From Trichocoleus sp. FACHB-40 (GTDB lineage Bacteria; Cyanobacteriota; Cyanobacteriia; Cyanobacteriales; FACHB-T130): DNA of 64,000 nt. Below the pieces are notes generated by a model. The model searched no databases. It saw nothing but the letters and a program-made list of their open reading frames with translations, and was not told the DNA's origin. Made by a program: the position numbers and the translations under genes. Location: positions 1 to 64,000 of the forward strand of contig NZ_JACJPF010000024.1 in assembly GCF_014695915.1 (NCBI RefSeq). Direction: 5' to 3'. How positions within the stretch are numbered: position 1 is the first letter of the stretch; each line of letters begins with the position of its first letter. Below, in pieces: positions 36,218 through 45,340 of this stretch.

Positions 36218-36418
36218 TGATACTCAACAATCGCAATTCTGGTACTGAGGTTATTTGATGTTGGCGATCGCAGTCTTTTAAATTCTTGCGGAATATCGCC
36301 ATCAGCTTTTTGGGACAATCAATTTTGAGTGAATGTCACCGAAATTGGATCTAGATGCCCGACTTCTTCAAGAAGTCTGGTATCTGAGTAGCAATTCAAT
36401 GATCCATCGCCCCTGCCT

Positions 36419-37321
36419 ATGAATCTCTTGCAAGAGTTTCTGTTCAACCCAAGCGATCGCACAATTCCCCTCGACCAGCCACCGGTGGAAACCCTACCAC
36501 AATGGGGACATTGGCTGGAAACGCCAGAAATGATGGTGGCAATCATCCCACCGGGACATTTGGAAGTGAATTTGCGATCGCCACTTCATCTGGTAGTCAC
36601 CAGTTTTGGCGTCACTCGTGGAGTTGCTGCCTTTGATAGCGATCGCCTGCGACCTTACGAAGCCCTGCCGGGAGGATTTGATATTGTGCCTCAAGGCAGC
36701 ACTTACCGTTCTGTCGAAGATGCCTCCTGTTTTGTGGTGTTTGGGTATTCGCAAGCGTTCCTGTCGCGCACAGCGGCAGGAGAGCAAAGAGTTGAGTTAC
36801 TGCCGGGGCAGATTCCAAAGACGCATTGGGGTTTAAGTACAGCGATCGCTATACAGGAGTTTTTTAACGACGGACAGGTTGGCGGTGCGTTCTACCTGGA
36901 ATCCGTGGCAACGGCAGTGCTAGGGCAAATTATCTACCGGAGATCGAATCTCTCTGGATTCAAACGTCCGCCAGAATTTTTGGAACCCAAGCTGTTAAAA
37001 ACTAGCCTGGAATACATCCAGGCACACCTGTCACAGGAATTGAACCTGAGCAATATTGCTGCCACGGTGGGGTTTAGCGCGTACCATTTTGCGCGGGCAT
37101 TCAAAGCTACCACGGGGCTGTCACCCTATCAATACGTCCTGCGGTGTCGGTTGAAATATGCCCAGAAACTTTTGCATGATCAAACCCGCAGACTAGCTGA
37201 GGTTGCAGTGGAGGCGGGATTTGGCAACCAGAGTCACATGACCACCGTGTTTCGGAGAATGTTGCAGACAACCCCAAGACGTTATCAACAGGAGAAGGGG
37301 TTACGGCTACCCATTCTGTGA
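36419..37321 (+). CDS. AraC-family transcriptional regulator
   Basis: 300 residues. The last 100 residues contain the two helix-turn-helix units: LNLSNIAATVGFSAYHFARA (about 203-222) and LAEVAVEAGFGNQSHMTTVF (about 254-273). The N-terminal part is a ligand-sensing region without a recognisable name. Divergent from the MAPEG-DUF4336-SDR run, so it is the likely regulator of that run. Confidence 0.9.
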   Translation: MNLLQEFLFNPSDRTIPLDQPPVETLPQWGHWLETPEMMVAIIPPGHLEVNLRSPLHLVVTSFGVTRGVAAFDSDRLRPYEALPGGFDIVPQGSTYRSVEDASCFVVFGYSQAFLSRTAAGEQRVELLPGQIPKTHWGLSTAIAIQEFFNDGQVGGAFYLESVATAVLGQIIYRRSNLSGFKRPPEFLEPKLLKTSLEYIQAHLSQELNLSNIAATVGFSAYHFARAFKATTGLSPYQYVLRCRLKYAQKLLHDQTRRLAEVAVEAGFGNQSHMTTVFRRMLQTTPRRYQQEKGLRLPIL

Positions 37322-37361
37322 CAATGCCAGCATTACTGATGACGGCGGCTTTATAGGGTCG

Positions 37362-39272
37362 TCAGGTCGAGGATGGCTTGTAGCCCAGCATTCGGAAGTA
37401 GAGCCCTTGTTGGGACAGAAGTTCGTCATGGGTGCCTTCTTCGACAATCTCGCCCTCCTGCATCACAAAAATGCGATCGCAGTCTACGGCGGTTTCGAGT
37501 CGGTGCGTCACTAAGATAATTGTTCTTTTGCGACGCAGACGCTGGAGGGTTTCTATAACCCATTGCTCGTGCTTCAAATCTAGCGAACTCGTGGGTTCGT
37601 CGAGGATAAGTATCGGAGCCTTCGTAGCTAGCGCCCGCGCGATCGCTAAACGCTGCCGCTGTCCGCCCGATAGGTTCTGTCCACCCTCAGTGAGCAGAGT
37701 ATCGTACTGATCCGGTAAGGCTTCGATGAACTCAGCCGCCCCGGATTCCACCGCCGCCTCCCGAATCTCTTGCAAGGTCGCTTCCGCGCAGCCGTAGGTA
37801 ATATTCTCCGCGATCGTTCCGGGGAAAAGTGGGCTGCCTTGCGTGACCAGCGCCATGTGTTTGCGGACATCGGCAACCTTAAGGGTGCGGATGTCGAAAC
37901 CGTCGAGTTGAACGCTCCCCTTTGTCGGATCGTAGAAGCGTGGAAGGAGATTGAGCAGCGTACTTTTTCCCGTCCCGCTAGGCCCCAAAAATGCCACCAT
38001 CTGACCCGGTTCGATAGTCGCATCGATCTCCTGTAACACGGGTCGCCCAGGGATGTACTCAAAGCTGACATCGGCAAGGGTTAGAGTGCGGGGATGGACG
38101 GGAAACGATCGCGCATCAGGCTCGTCCGCTATGGTGGGCGGCTCGTCAATGACCGTAAACACGCGATCGCATGAGGCTACGAATGTCTGGATCTTGGTCG
38201 TGAACCCCAACACCCAACCGATTGGGTCCCAGAACTGATTGAGGTACGCCAAGAATACGATCAGATCGCCGAGGGTCAGTCCGTTCGGCACCTGGCGCAA
38301 AAACTGGTCGCGATAGACCAGGTACCCGCCGTAGCCGAAGATTACCCCGCTTCCCAGAGCGAATACTACCTGAACCGTGAGTGGATAGAGGTTCTCCTGC
38401 CAATGAAGCCGCATAGAGGCACCAACGCTCCGCTCAACCACCCGCGTGAAGCGCCGCGACTCCGTTGCTTCTCGACGGAAAGACTGAATCAGTCCGATCA
38501 ACTCTATCGCTTGCTGCATGGTTGAGGTCATCACCGCATCCGTCTGCTTCGACTCGAACGCCCGACGCCGAATCCTTCCCTCAAAGTACCAATTCGCCAG
38601 TATTAGCAGCGGCGTGAACGAAAGTGCGAACACGGTGAGAAGGACGTGGCGCGACAGCATGATCCAGATCATCGCCGTCAGCGTCACCGATGCGGCGGTA
38701 GAGCCGATCAGCGTATCGATTACCCCCCAAGGGCCGAGGCTGTCGTAGCTCAATCGATAGATTGCGTCACCTTGCGATCGCGAACCGTGCCAGCCTAGAC
38801 TCAGCGCCTGCATTTTGTCGTATAATTCGGTGCGAACCCGCAAGGTGCCGTTGTACTGGATGCGGTAGTTCAACATCTTACGAAGCATGAAGACGGTATC
38901 GCTCATGATCCTGATGATCGTCGCGACGAACGCCATTCCGAAAATTCGGTTCAGCTTGCCTTCGCCGAAGGGGGCAAGAAACAGCGTATGTATCCAGTTG
39001 GGTTTCGGGTTTGGTGAGAGAACCGTATCAACTAGAATCGCCATAGGCCAAGCGTTGAGAAGGTTGAAAAGCACCGATGCCCCGATCAAAAATAAGAGCG
39101 TGACGATCAGCCAGAAGTCCTTGCGGAAGTAGGAAATAGACCGGAGGACGATCCGCAGCAACCAATGTTGGTTGATTGACGGCACCACCATTTTTGGTGA
39201 ATTTTTATGGGGTTTTAAACGTGCTTTGAGTGGAAAAGTCATGAATGTGCTGGGTGACTCTAAGCAGGACAA
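37362..39272 (-). CDS. ABC exporter with fused permease and ATPase
   Basis: 636 residues. Six membrane helices (about 45-350) are followed by an ATPase with GPSGTGKST (about 431), LSGGQRQR (about 534) and ILILDEPTSSLD (about 555). It belongs to the MsbA/HlyB-like exporters that act as dimers to move lipids or peptides. It has noticeably higher GC and different spelling from its neighbours, suggesting transfer. The annotated start has 30 extra residues; MVVPSINQHW is a possible start. Confidence 0.9.
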   Translation of the reverse strand: MSCLESPSTFMTFPLKARLKPHKNSPKMVVPSINQHWLLRIVLRSISYFRKDFWLIVTLLFLIGASVLFNLLNAWPMAILVDTVLSPNPKPNWIHTLFLAPFGEGKLNRIFGMAFVATIIRIMSDTVFMLRKMLNYRIQYNGTLRVRTELYDKMQALSLGWHGSRSQGDAIYRLSYDSLGPWGVIDTLIGSTAASVTLTAMIWIMLSRHVLLTVFALSFTPLLILANWYFEGRIRRRAFESKQTDAVMTSTMQQAIELIGLIQSFRREATESRRFTRVVERSVGASMRLHWQENLYPLTVQVVFALGSGVIFGYGGYLVYRDQFLRQVPNGLTLGDLIVFLAYLNQFWDPIGWVLGFTTKIQTFVASCDRVFTVIDEPPTIADEPDARSFPVHPRTLTLADVSFEYIPGRPVLQEIDATIEPGQMVAFLGPSGTGKSTLLNLLPRFYDPTKGSVQLDGFDIRTLKVADVRKHMALVTQGSPLFPGTIAENITYGCAEATLQEIREAAVESGAAEFIEALPDQYDTLLTEGGQNLSGGQRQRLAIARALATKAPILILDEPTSSLDLKHEQWVIETLQRLRRKRTIILVTHRLETAVDCDRIFVMQEGEIVEEGTHDELLSQQGLYFRMLGYKPSST

Positions 39273-39420
39273 TGCACCAATTGGGTGATGTCAGAGGACT
39301 GGGGAGGTCAGGAATCTACTTTGGGTTTTCACTCCTGTCCAAAAATCCTCAATCGAACCTCTGTAATATCCCCTGATCAACAGGACATTTTTGTAGTTAG
39401 GTGTAAGAAGTTAATTAAAA

Positions 39421-39519
39421 GTTATCAAGCTGGTGGTGCTGCGACAAAAAGAGCGTAAAGGGTTTGTCTTGTTGCCCAAGCGATGGGTAGTAGAACTGAC
39501 TGATGTGTTGACCCGTTGA
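39421..39519 (+). pseudogene. relic of an IS5-type transposase
   Basis: The frame reads VVLRQKERKGFVLLPKRWVV and then E, matching the late part of IS5-group transposases, where this block precedes RTFAWL and the rest of the active site. Here it runs into LTDVLTR and a stop. No ends of the element are visible. Confidence 0.7.
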
Positions 39520-39600
39520 CCATTTCAACCCTTTTAACGGGTTTGAGCTTTCAGCCGGAACTTAAGTTCGCTGCAAGGTGCAATTGAAGCTTACATAATT

Positions 39601-39690
39601 GACGTTGCTGAATATGGGAATGATTTTCCAAAATTTAGAGTGAGCCTTCGATGTTCCAGCGCTCGCTTCATATCTACATTCAGTAACACC
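39601..39690 (+). repeat. 90-bp miniature inverted-repeat element, left copy
   Basis: Begins GACGTTGCTGAATATGGG and ends ACATTCAGTAACACC. About 81% identical to the reverse complement of the copy at 40629-40718 (17 differences counted by eye over 90 bp, no gaps). Its own two ends are imperfect inverted repeats, so a single copy already has a mobile-element shape. Confidence 0.85.
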
Positions 39691-39782
39691 GATAATTCCA
39701 ACCCAGTTATGATTGAATTGTTTCTATCCTCTGTATCAAGACATTATATACTTGTTAAAACATTTAGATAAGGTACAAGACT

Positions 39783-40619
39783 GTGAATGAGAAATTTGCA
39801 GAGGTAGTCACCCAGTGTAGAAAACCGACTATCGAATTACTTAGGAAAGTGCTTGCAGCTAGACAAGGATTCTCTGAAATTGAAAGTAACTTCATTACAT
39901 ACATGGCTGGATTTTCTCATCATGAATTTGCAGAAAGTTTATTTTCGGATTTTAATTTATTTTTCTTAAAAGGAACTTCGATATTTTTTGATAAAGAAAA
40001 TAATAAGTTTCACTTCAAAATATTATTATACGACCAAAATCATTACTGTAGTAAGTTACATATGGGAAGGATAGAGCGTGATTACAACTCTCCAATGTTT
40101 TGGAGTAAAATGGAATTCAGAGATAAAGATGGTTTATACATTGATAGCCTTGGAAAGCAGCTACGCGGATGTTCTGGAGAACAGGTCAGAGCGTACATCG
40201 CACAAGGAACATCAGGTATATCTGAAAATGTGGTGTCTTATCAAAGAGATTTGCAAGGTTATTGCGTAGTTACTCATTTCGTTAGAGCGGCTGAACCTAA
40301 TACGGATATCAATGTAAAAACTGTTTTTAGCAGAGTCACAGCGTGCATTTTTATAAACACCTCCGAAAAATCTTTCTATAATCTGTCACTTTATCAATTT
40401 CAACACCGAACCGAGCTATACCCGTTACTAAAAAGTATATATTGGTATGTCATAGATGCCATACCGCCTGAAAAAGTTATAGATTTCCTACACAAAATTA
40501 AAGCCGATTTCAAGCTAATACAATATGCAGGTACAAAGCATGACTATCTTCAAGAAGTACTACCTGAGATTGAGCTGATGGTACTAGAGCGATGCAATCA
40601 ACTTTTGAGAACTCCTTAA
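39783..40619 (+). CDS. Unknown protein carried by the composite cassette
   Basis: 278 residues (GTG start, MNEKFAEVVTQCRKPTIELL). AT-rich compared with the surroundings. No signal peptide or membrane helix is evident; the protein is mixed alpha/beta with many aromatic residues (FNLFFLKGTSIFFDKE about 57-72) and a helical C-terminus. I see no nucleotide-binding, nuclease or HTH motif and do not recognise the family. Position inside a mobile cassette suggests a selectable or self-serving role such as defence or toxin-related, but this is speculation. Confidence 0.7.
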   Translation: MNEKFAEVVTQCRKPTIELLRKVLAARQGFSEIESNFITYMAGFSHHEFAESLFSDFNLFFLKGTSIFFDKENNKFHFKILLYDQNHYCSKLHMGRIERDYNSPMFWSKMEFRDKDGLYIDSLGKQLRGCSGEQVRAYIAQGTSGISENVVSYQRDLQGYCVVTHFVRAAEPNTDINVKTVFSRVTACIFINTSEKSFYNLSLYQFQHRTELYPLLKSIYWYVIDAIPPEKVIDFLHKIKADFKLIQYAGTKHDYLQEVLPEIELMVLERCNQLLRTP

Positions 40620-40628
40620 AGAGGAAAT

Positions 40629-40718
40629 GGCGTTGCTGAGTGCAGGTATAAAGCTATCGCTAGAACCTCGAAGGCTCGTTCTAAATTTTAGGAAATCATA
40701 CCCGTATTCAGCAACGCC
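40629..40718 (-). repeat. 90-bp miniature inverted-repeat element, right copy
   Basis: In plus orientation it begins GGCGTTGCTGAGTGCAGGTA and ends TACCCGTATTCAGCAACGCC; the two ends are 22-bp imperfect inverted repeats. It starts 9 bp after the stop of the cargo gene, so its sequence may also serve as the gene's transcription end. Confidence 0.85.
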
Positions 40719-40918
40719 ACATAATTCACTCCTGCCAGTTCAAAAAAGCATCAATCATTTAGGTAAATAAACTGGGTGATGTGCAGCACATTACTTCGTT
40801 AAGGTCGGGCTGTTGTAACTGTTATGACAGAAACATTGGCGTATACAACTGCCGTCTTATTGGATTGTATCGGCTAGTAATAGAGTTGTTGTCCTACTAG
40901 AGCTACATACCTATCTAT

Positions 40919-42078
40919 ATGAAAAATCTCAACCAGTTGTCTTGGAAAAACGCGATCGCGCGTAGCGCAGCGCCAAAAGCGATCGCTCTGGCTGTTATGG
41001 CAACACTTGCCACTGGAGCGATTGCGCGGAGCGCAGCGCTGGAAGCGATCGCTAAACTCCCATCAACAGCCCAACCCTCAACCCAACCCAACCCAACTCA
41101 ACAACACCAACCTCTAACTCCAAAAAAGACTTTGAGCAAATCTACGATTTAAGCGGGCATAAATACGATGTTAATTTCCTTGCCTTCAATCCGAATAGTC
41201 AAATCCTGGTTAGCCATAGCGCTGGTACGGCAATCAAGCTGTGGAACCTCAAGACAGGTAAGCTGCTGCGTACCCTGAATGAAAACGTATATGCCGCAGG
41301 TGTTGTTGCAATTACTCCCGATGCCCAAACCTTAGTGACTGTTGACCATAACCCACAGGCTAATAACAAAACGATTAAGGTGTGGAACCTGAAAACTAAT
41401 AAACTTCTCCGCACCTTGAACGGTCATTCACAACCAGTAAATCACCTTGAAATTAGTGCCGATGGGCAAACTTTAGTAAGTGCCAGTAATGACAAGAAAG
41501 TGTTGGTGTGGAACCTGAAAACAGGCAAACGTCTACAGACCATCAATCCCCAATCAACGCCGATTCTGGCGATTGCCCTCAGCCCAAACGGTCAGCTGCT
41601 TGCGACTGGCGGTGGAGAGAGTGTGGATCAAAATACCAGTAAGGACACCAGCATTAAGCTATGGGATAGCAAGACGGGAAAACTACTGGGTACTCTCGAA
41701 GGACATACTAGCCCAATTGGTTCTATTGCGATCGCTCCCGATGGGCAGACTCTGGTCAGTGTTGCAGATTCCATCAAGATATGGAACCTGACAACAAAGC
41801 AGCTTTTGCACACATTACCCGGAGGTTCTGCTTCCATTTCAATTAGCCCTGATGGGCAGAAGCTGGTTACGGCTGCTTGGGATCATTCAGTCAAATTGTG
41901 GAATTTGCGGACTGGAACGTTAGTGAAAACCCTGTTTGAGCCTTCCATGAACGATCAATACGTTGGTCGCATATACGCAACCAGCATTGCCTTTAGCCCG
42001 GATGGAAAAACTATTGCCATCGGTTCTGGGGGTGTTTTGTCCACTTTTGGAATCAGGGTTTTGCGGGGGTCTTTTTGA
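40919..42078 (+). pseudogene. WD40-like secreted repeat protein, frameshifted copy
   Basis: A tandem paralogue of 42155-43261. The first frame (MKNLNQLSWKNAIA) stops at 41152; the propeller continues in another frame from about 41120 (DFEQIYDLSGHK) to 42078. The shift coincides with one extra AACCC unit in CAACCCAACCCAACCC (about 41077-41095), where the intact copy has two. Two 27-bp in-frame insertions also lengthen the signal peptide region. With one repeat unit removed the frame would be restored, so this could be reversible. Confidence 0.8.
40960..41052 (+). repeat. two 27-bp HIP1-associated in-frame insertions
   Basis: Relative to the intact paralogue, insertions lie at 40960-40986 and 41026-41052. 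Each has the shape HIP1 + GCGNAGCGCAGCGC + four or five bases + HIP1 (GCGTAGCGCAGCGC in the first, GCGGAGCGCAGCGC in the second). They add ARSAAPKAI and ARSAALEAI. Both occur exactly at a GCGATCGC or GCGATTGC in the parent sequence. Confidence 0.85.
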
Positions 42079-42154
42079 AGTACCAGCCACCTTTTGGGAA
42101 GTTACCGTCATTTAGAGCAATCTGGTTAAAACGGCAGCGATATACCTATCTATA

Positions 42155-43261
42155 ATGAAAAATCTCAACCAATTATCTTGGAAAAATGCGATCGCTCTGG
42201 CTGTTATGGCAACAATTGCCACTGGCGCGATTGCTAAACTCCCATCAACAGCGCAACCCTCAACCCAACCCAGCTCAACAACTCCAACAACCTCTAACTC
42301 CCAAAGAGACTTTGAGCAAATCTACGATTTATCCGGGCATAAAAACGATGTTACTTTTCTAACATTCAGCCGTGATGGTCAAATACTGGTCAGCCATAGT
42401 CCTGGTGAGACAATTAAACTGTGGAACCTCAAAACAGGTAAGCTGCTGCGTACCCTGAATGAAAAAGTATATGCCGCCGGTGTCGTTGCAATTACTCCCG
42501 ATGTCCAAACCTTGGTGACGGTTGACCAGAAAGCACCCTTTAATAATGACAAAACGATTAAGGTGTGGAACCTGAAAACTAACAAACTTCTCCGCACCTT
42601 GAACGGGCATTCCCAACAGGTCAATCGCCTTGCGATCGCTGCGGATGGGCAAACTTTGGTAAGTGCCAGCGATGACAAGAAAGTATTGGTGTGGAACCTG
42701 AAAACAGGCAAACGGCTACAGACTATTAATCCACAATCAACTCCAATTCTGTCGATTGCCCTCAGCCCAAACGGTCAGATACTTGCGACTGGCGGTGGAG
42801 AGAGTGTGGATCAAAATACCAGTAAGGACACCAGCATTAAGCTATGGGATAGCAAGACGGGAAAACTGCTGGGTACTCTCGAAGGACATACTAGCCCAAT
42901 TGGTTCTATTGCGATCGCCCCCGATGGGCAGACTCTGGTCAGTGTTACAGATTCCATCAAGATATGGAACCTGAGAACAAAGCAGCTTCTCCACACGATA
43001 CCCGGAGGTTCCGGTTCCATTGCAATTAGCGCCGATGGGCAGAAGCTGCTTATTTCTTCTTGGGATTATTCAATGAAGTTGTGGAATTTGCGGACTGGAG
43101 GGCTACTTAAAACGCTGGTTGAGGCTTCGATTAACGACCAAACGCTTGGTCGCGTATACCCAAGCAGCATTGCTTTCAGTCCGGATGGCAAAACGATTGC
43201 AATTGGTATGGGGGGTGGTTTGTCCGATTTTGGAATCAGTGTTTTGCGGGGGTCTTTTTGA
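42155..43261 (+). CDS. Secreted WD40-like beta-propeller repeat protein
   Basis: 368 residues. A signal peptide (AIALAVMATIATGAIA, about 12-27) and a short proline/serine/threonine-rich linker precede about seven blades with IKLWNLKTGKLL, IKVWNLKTNKLL and VLVWNLKTGKRL endings. Intact copy of the tandem pair; most blades are nearly identical to those of the upstream frameshifted copy, and the promoter-proximal sequence (ACCTATCTATA) is duplicated too. Confidence 0.9.
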   Translation: MKNLNQLSWKNAIALAVMATIATGAIAKLPSTAQPSTQPSSTTPTTSNSQRDFEQIYDLSGHKNDVTFLTFSRDGQILVSHSPGETIKLWNLKTGKLLRTLNEKVYAAGVVAITPDVQTLVTVDQKAPFNNDKTIKVWNLKTNKLLRTLNGHSQQVNRLAIAADGQTLVSASDDKKVLVWNLKTGKRLQTINPQSTPILSIALSPNGQILATGGGESVDQNTSKDTSIKLWDSKTGKLLGTLEGHTSPIGSIAIAPDGQTLVSVTDSIKIWNLRTKQLLHTIPGGSGSIAISADGQKLLISSWDYSMKLWNLRTGGLLKTLVEASINDQTLGRVYPSSIAFSPDGKTIAIGMGGGLSDFGISVLRGSF

Positions 43262-43449
43262 AGCGCCGATCGGCTTTTGATTAAGTTACCGTCATCTAGC
43301 GCAATAGAGTTAAAACGGCGTTTTAACTTGGAGATGGAGAGTTTCTCCCGATTGCGGATGCACAAAGCGAAGTTCCCTAGCGTACAGATGTAACCGACTG
43401 GCAGTTGCACGACATTCGTAAGATAGCCCAATATCGTTACAAATAATTT

Positions 43450-44157
43450 CTATGTAACCGCTGCAACCTGGGCAGTATCACTTATTAAGTGTCCATCTTC
43501 CATGTGAACAATGCGATCGGCAATATCCAAAATGCGGTTGTCGTGAGTGACCAGTAGAATGGTGCAACCTTGTTCTTTTGCCAGTGTTTGCATCAGGCTA
43601 ACGACTTCACGACCGGATTTGCTATCGAGAGCAGCAGTCGGTTCGTCAGCAAGAATTAGTTTGGGATGACTGACCAAGGCGCGGGCGATCGCTACTCGCT
43701 GCTTTTGTCCACCCGACAGATCGGCGGGATAGTAATTGATCCGATTTCCCAATCCTACCTGTTCTAGTATTTCGGCTGAGCGCTGGCGCATCTGGTGCAA
43801 AGAAATATCCTTGTGCAACTCTAAGCCCATCTTGACGTTCTGGAGTGCCGTTAAGCTACCGTGCAAGTTGTGCGCCTGAAAGATATAACCATTGTGCCGT
43901 CGTGCTTGTACCAGTGCTGTCGGATTTGCACCACAAAGTTCTTGTCCTAACACCTTGAGACTACCGGATTGGGCAGATCGCAATCCACCCACTAAAGTTA
44001 GCAGCGTGGTTTTGCCGGAACCAGAAGGGCCGGTCATGATGATAATCTCACCAGCATTAATTTCTAAACTGATGTCAAATAAAACTTGTTTGCGGAGTTG
44101 ACCTTGACCAAAATAGTGATCGAGGTTGTGGATACAGATGACAGGTTGAAGAGACAT
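43450..44157 (-). CDS. devA: DevA-family ABC exporter ATPase
   Basis: 235 residues. Walker A GPSGSGKTT (about 41-49), signature LSGGQKQRVAIARAL (about 147-161), Walker B LILADEPTAALD. It matches the DevA subunit of DevBCA exporters, which with TolC export glycolipids in heterocyst-forming cyanobacteria and other compounds elsewhere. Last gene of a three-gene minus-strand unit; 10 bp separates it from devC. Confidence 0.9.
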   Translation of the reverse strand: MSLQPVICIHNLDHYFGQGQLRKQVLFDISLEINAGEIIIMTGPSGSGKTTLLTLVGGLRSAQSGSLKVLGQELCGANPTALVQARRHNGYIFQAHNLHGSLTALQNVKMGLELHKDISLHQMRQRSAEILEQVGLGNRINYYPADLSGGQKQRVAIARALVSHPKLILADEPTAALDSKSGREVVSLMQTLAKEQGCTILLVTHDNRILDIADRIVHMEDGHLISDTAQVAAVT

Positions 44158-44167
44158 AAATATAAAC

Positions 44168-45340
44168 CTAAAACATATCAGCCGGGTCAGCCGATTGCAA
44201 TTTGCGGGTAGCGATCGCTCCTGACAAGGTACACATCACCATCGTCAACATCAACACGAAAATTCCTCGTGCCACAGTCATGTACAGAGGCAAATTCGTC
44301 GCATTACGAGTCAGGCGGTACAGTCCTGCGGAAATGGCAATACTAGGGATAAAACCGATGATTGCCAAGATAACGGCTTCTTCAAACACCACCATGAGTA
44401 GGTAGCGATTGCGATAGCCCATTGCCTTGAAAGTGGCGTATTCTCCCATGTGAGCGTTCACATCTGTTGAGAGAACTTGGTAGACAATGATGACGCCAAC
44501 AATGAAGCCCATTGTCACGCCCAAGTTAAAAATAAATCCAATCGGTGTATTCTTTGCCCAGTAGCTTCTTTCAAACTCGATAAATTCCTGCCGAGTCAAA
44601 ACCTGAACATCATTTGGCAAGTGTGCTTTCAAAGCTTGTACCGTTTGCACTGGATCGGTTCCGGGTTGCAGTTGCAATAAGCCGACACTGACGCTGCTTG
44701 CCTGTCTGCGGGGAAACAACCGCAGAAAGTTTTGGTCGCTGGTAATCAGGTGTCCGTCTGCACCAAAGGAAGATCCGATGCGGATTTTGCCAGCAACGGT
44801 AACACTATGGCGCTCAATTTCTGTCTTCAGTGGCTGGTTTTGTTCGAGTTGCGCGATCGCTGCTTTGTAGTCTCCACGGCTACCGCTGTCAAACAAAACT
44901 GTGTTAGGCAGCTTAATCAGGTTTAATTGTTGGTTAATGTCTGGTTGCTCAAAGACTGAGCTGTTAGGGTCAAATCCCAACATCAGCATACTCGTTTCGC
45001 GCTGGGTGGTCGGATGCTTCCAGTTCACCATGTTGGCGTAGAGCGCTTCCGCAGACTGAACGCCGGGAATATCCATCGACTGGTACAAACGCCGTCGCGG
45101 GAAGGACGACATATTTGATAGATTGCGAGCTTGAGGGCTGAGCAGAACGACATCGGCGCGAACGCTATTGTGGACAAGAACGGCACTGTTGAATAGCGCA
45201 CTCTGAAACCCTAACTGCATCAACATCAAGACATCTGCAAACACAACACCCGCACACGCTACGACCAGTTTTCCTTTTTGATGACTCAGTTGCAGCCATC
45301 CTAAAGGTGTCCGGCGTTGGAGTTGTTGGAAGCCAATCAT
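44168..45340 (-). CDS. devC: DevC-family ABC exporter permease
   Basis: 390 residues with one N-terminal membrane helix, a large periplasmic domain (about 45-265) and three C-terminal helices, the MacB/FtsX layout. TPLGWLQLSHQKGKLVVACA at the start and YATFKAMGYRNRYLL in the coupling loop are typical of DevC. It overlaps devB by 4 bp, so the pair is translationally coupled. Confidence 0.9.
   Translation of the reverse strand: MIGFQQLQRRTPLGWLQLSHQKGKLVVACAGVVFADVLMLMQLGFQSALFNSAVLVHNSVRADVVLLSPQARNLSNMSSFPRRRLYQSMDIPGVQSAEALYANMVNWKHPTTQRETSMLMLGFDPNSSVFEQPDINQQLNLIKLPNTVLFDSGSRGDYKAAIAQLEQNQPLKTEIERHSVTVAGKIRIGSSFGADGHLITSDQNFLRLFPRRQASSVSVGLLQLQPGTDPVQTVQALKAHLPNDVQVLTRQEFIEFERSYWAKNTPIGFIFNLGVTMGFIVGVIIVYQVLSTDVNAHMGEYATFKAMGYRNRYLLMVVFEEAVILAIIGFIPSIAISAGLYRLTRNATNLPLYMTVARGIFVLMLTMVMCTLSGAIATRKLQSADPADMF

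Larger units (their letters stand above)
39601..40718 (+). mobile_element. composite miniature-element cassette carrying one gene
   Basis: Two 90-bp copies of a miniature element, in opposite orientation (39601-39690 and 40629-40718), bracket one gene. Perfect 8-bp direct repeats ACATAATT lie immediately outside the whole unit (39593-39600 and 40719-40726). The inner edges of the two copies do not carry that repeat, so the 1,118 bp moved as one piece. The outer ends (GGCGTTGCTGAATA and its partner GACGTTGCTGAATA) match the right end of the IS1-family element at 26418, which also makes 8-bp target duplications. There is no transposase inside, so movement must be in trans. Confidence 0.85.
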
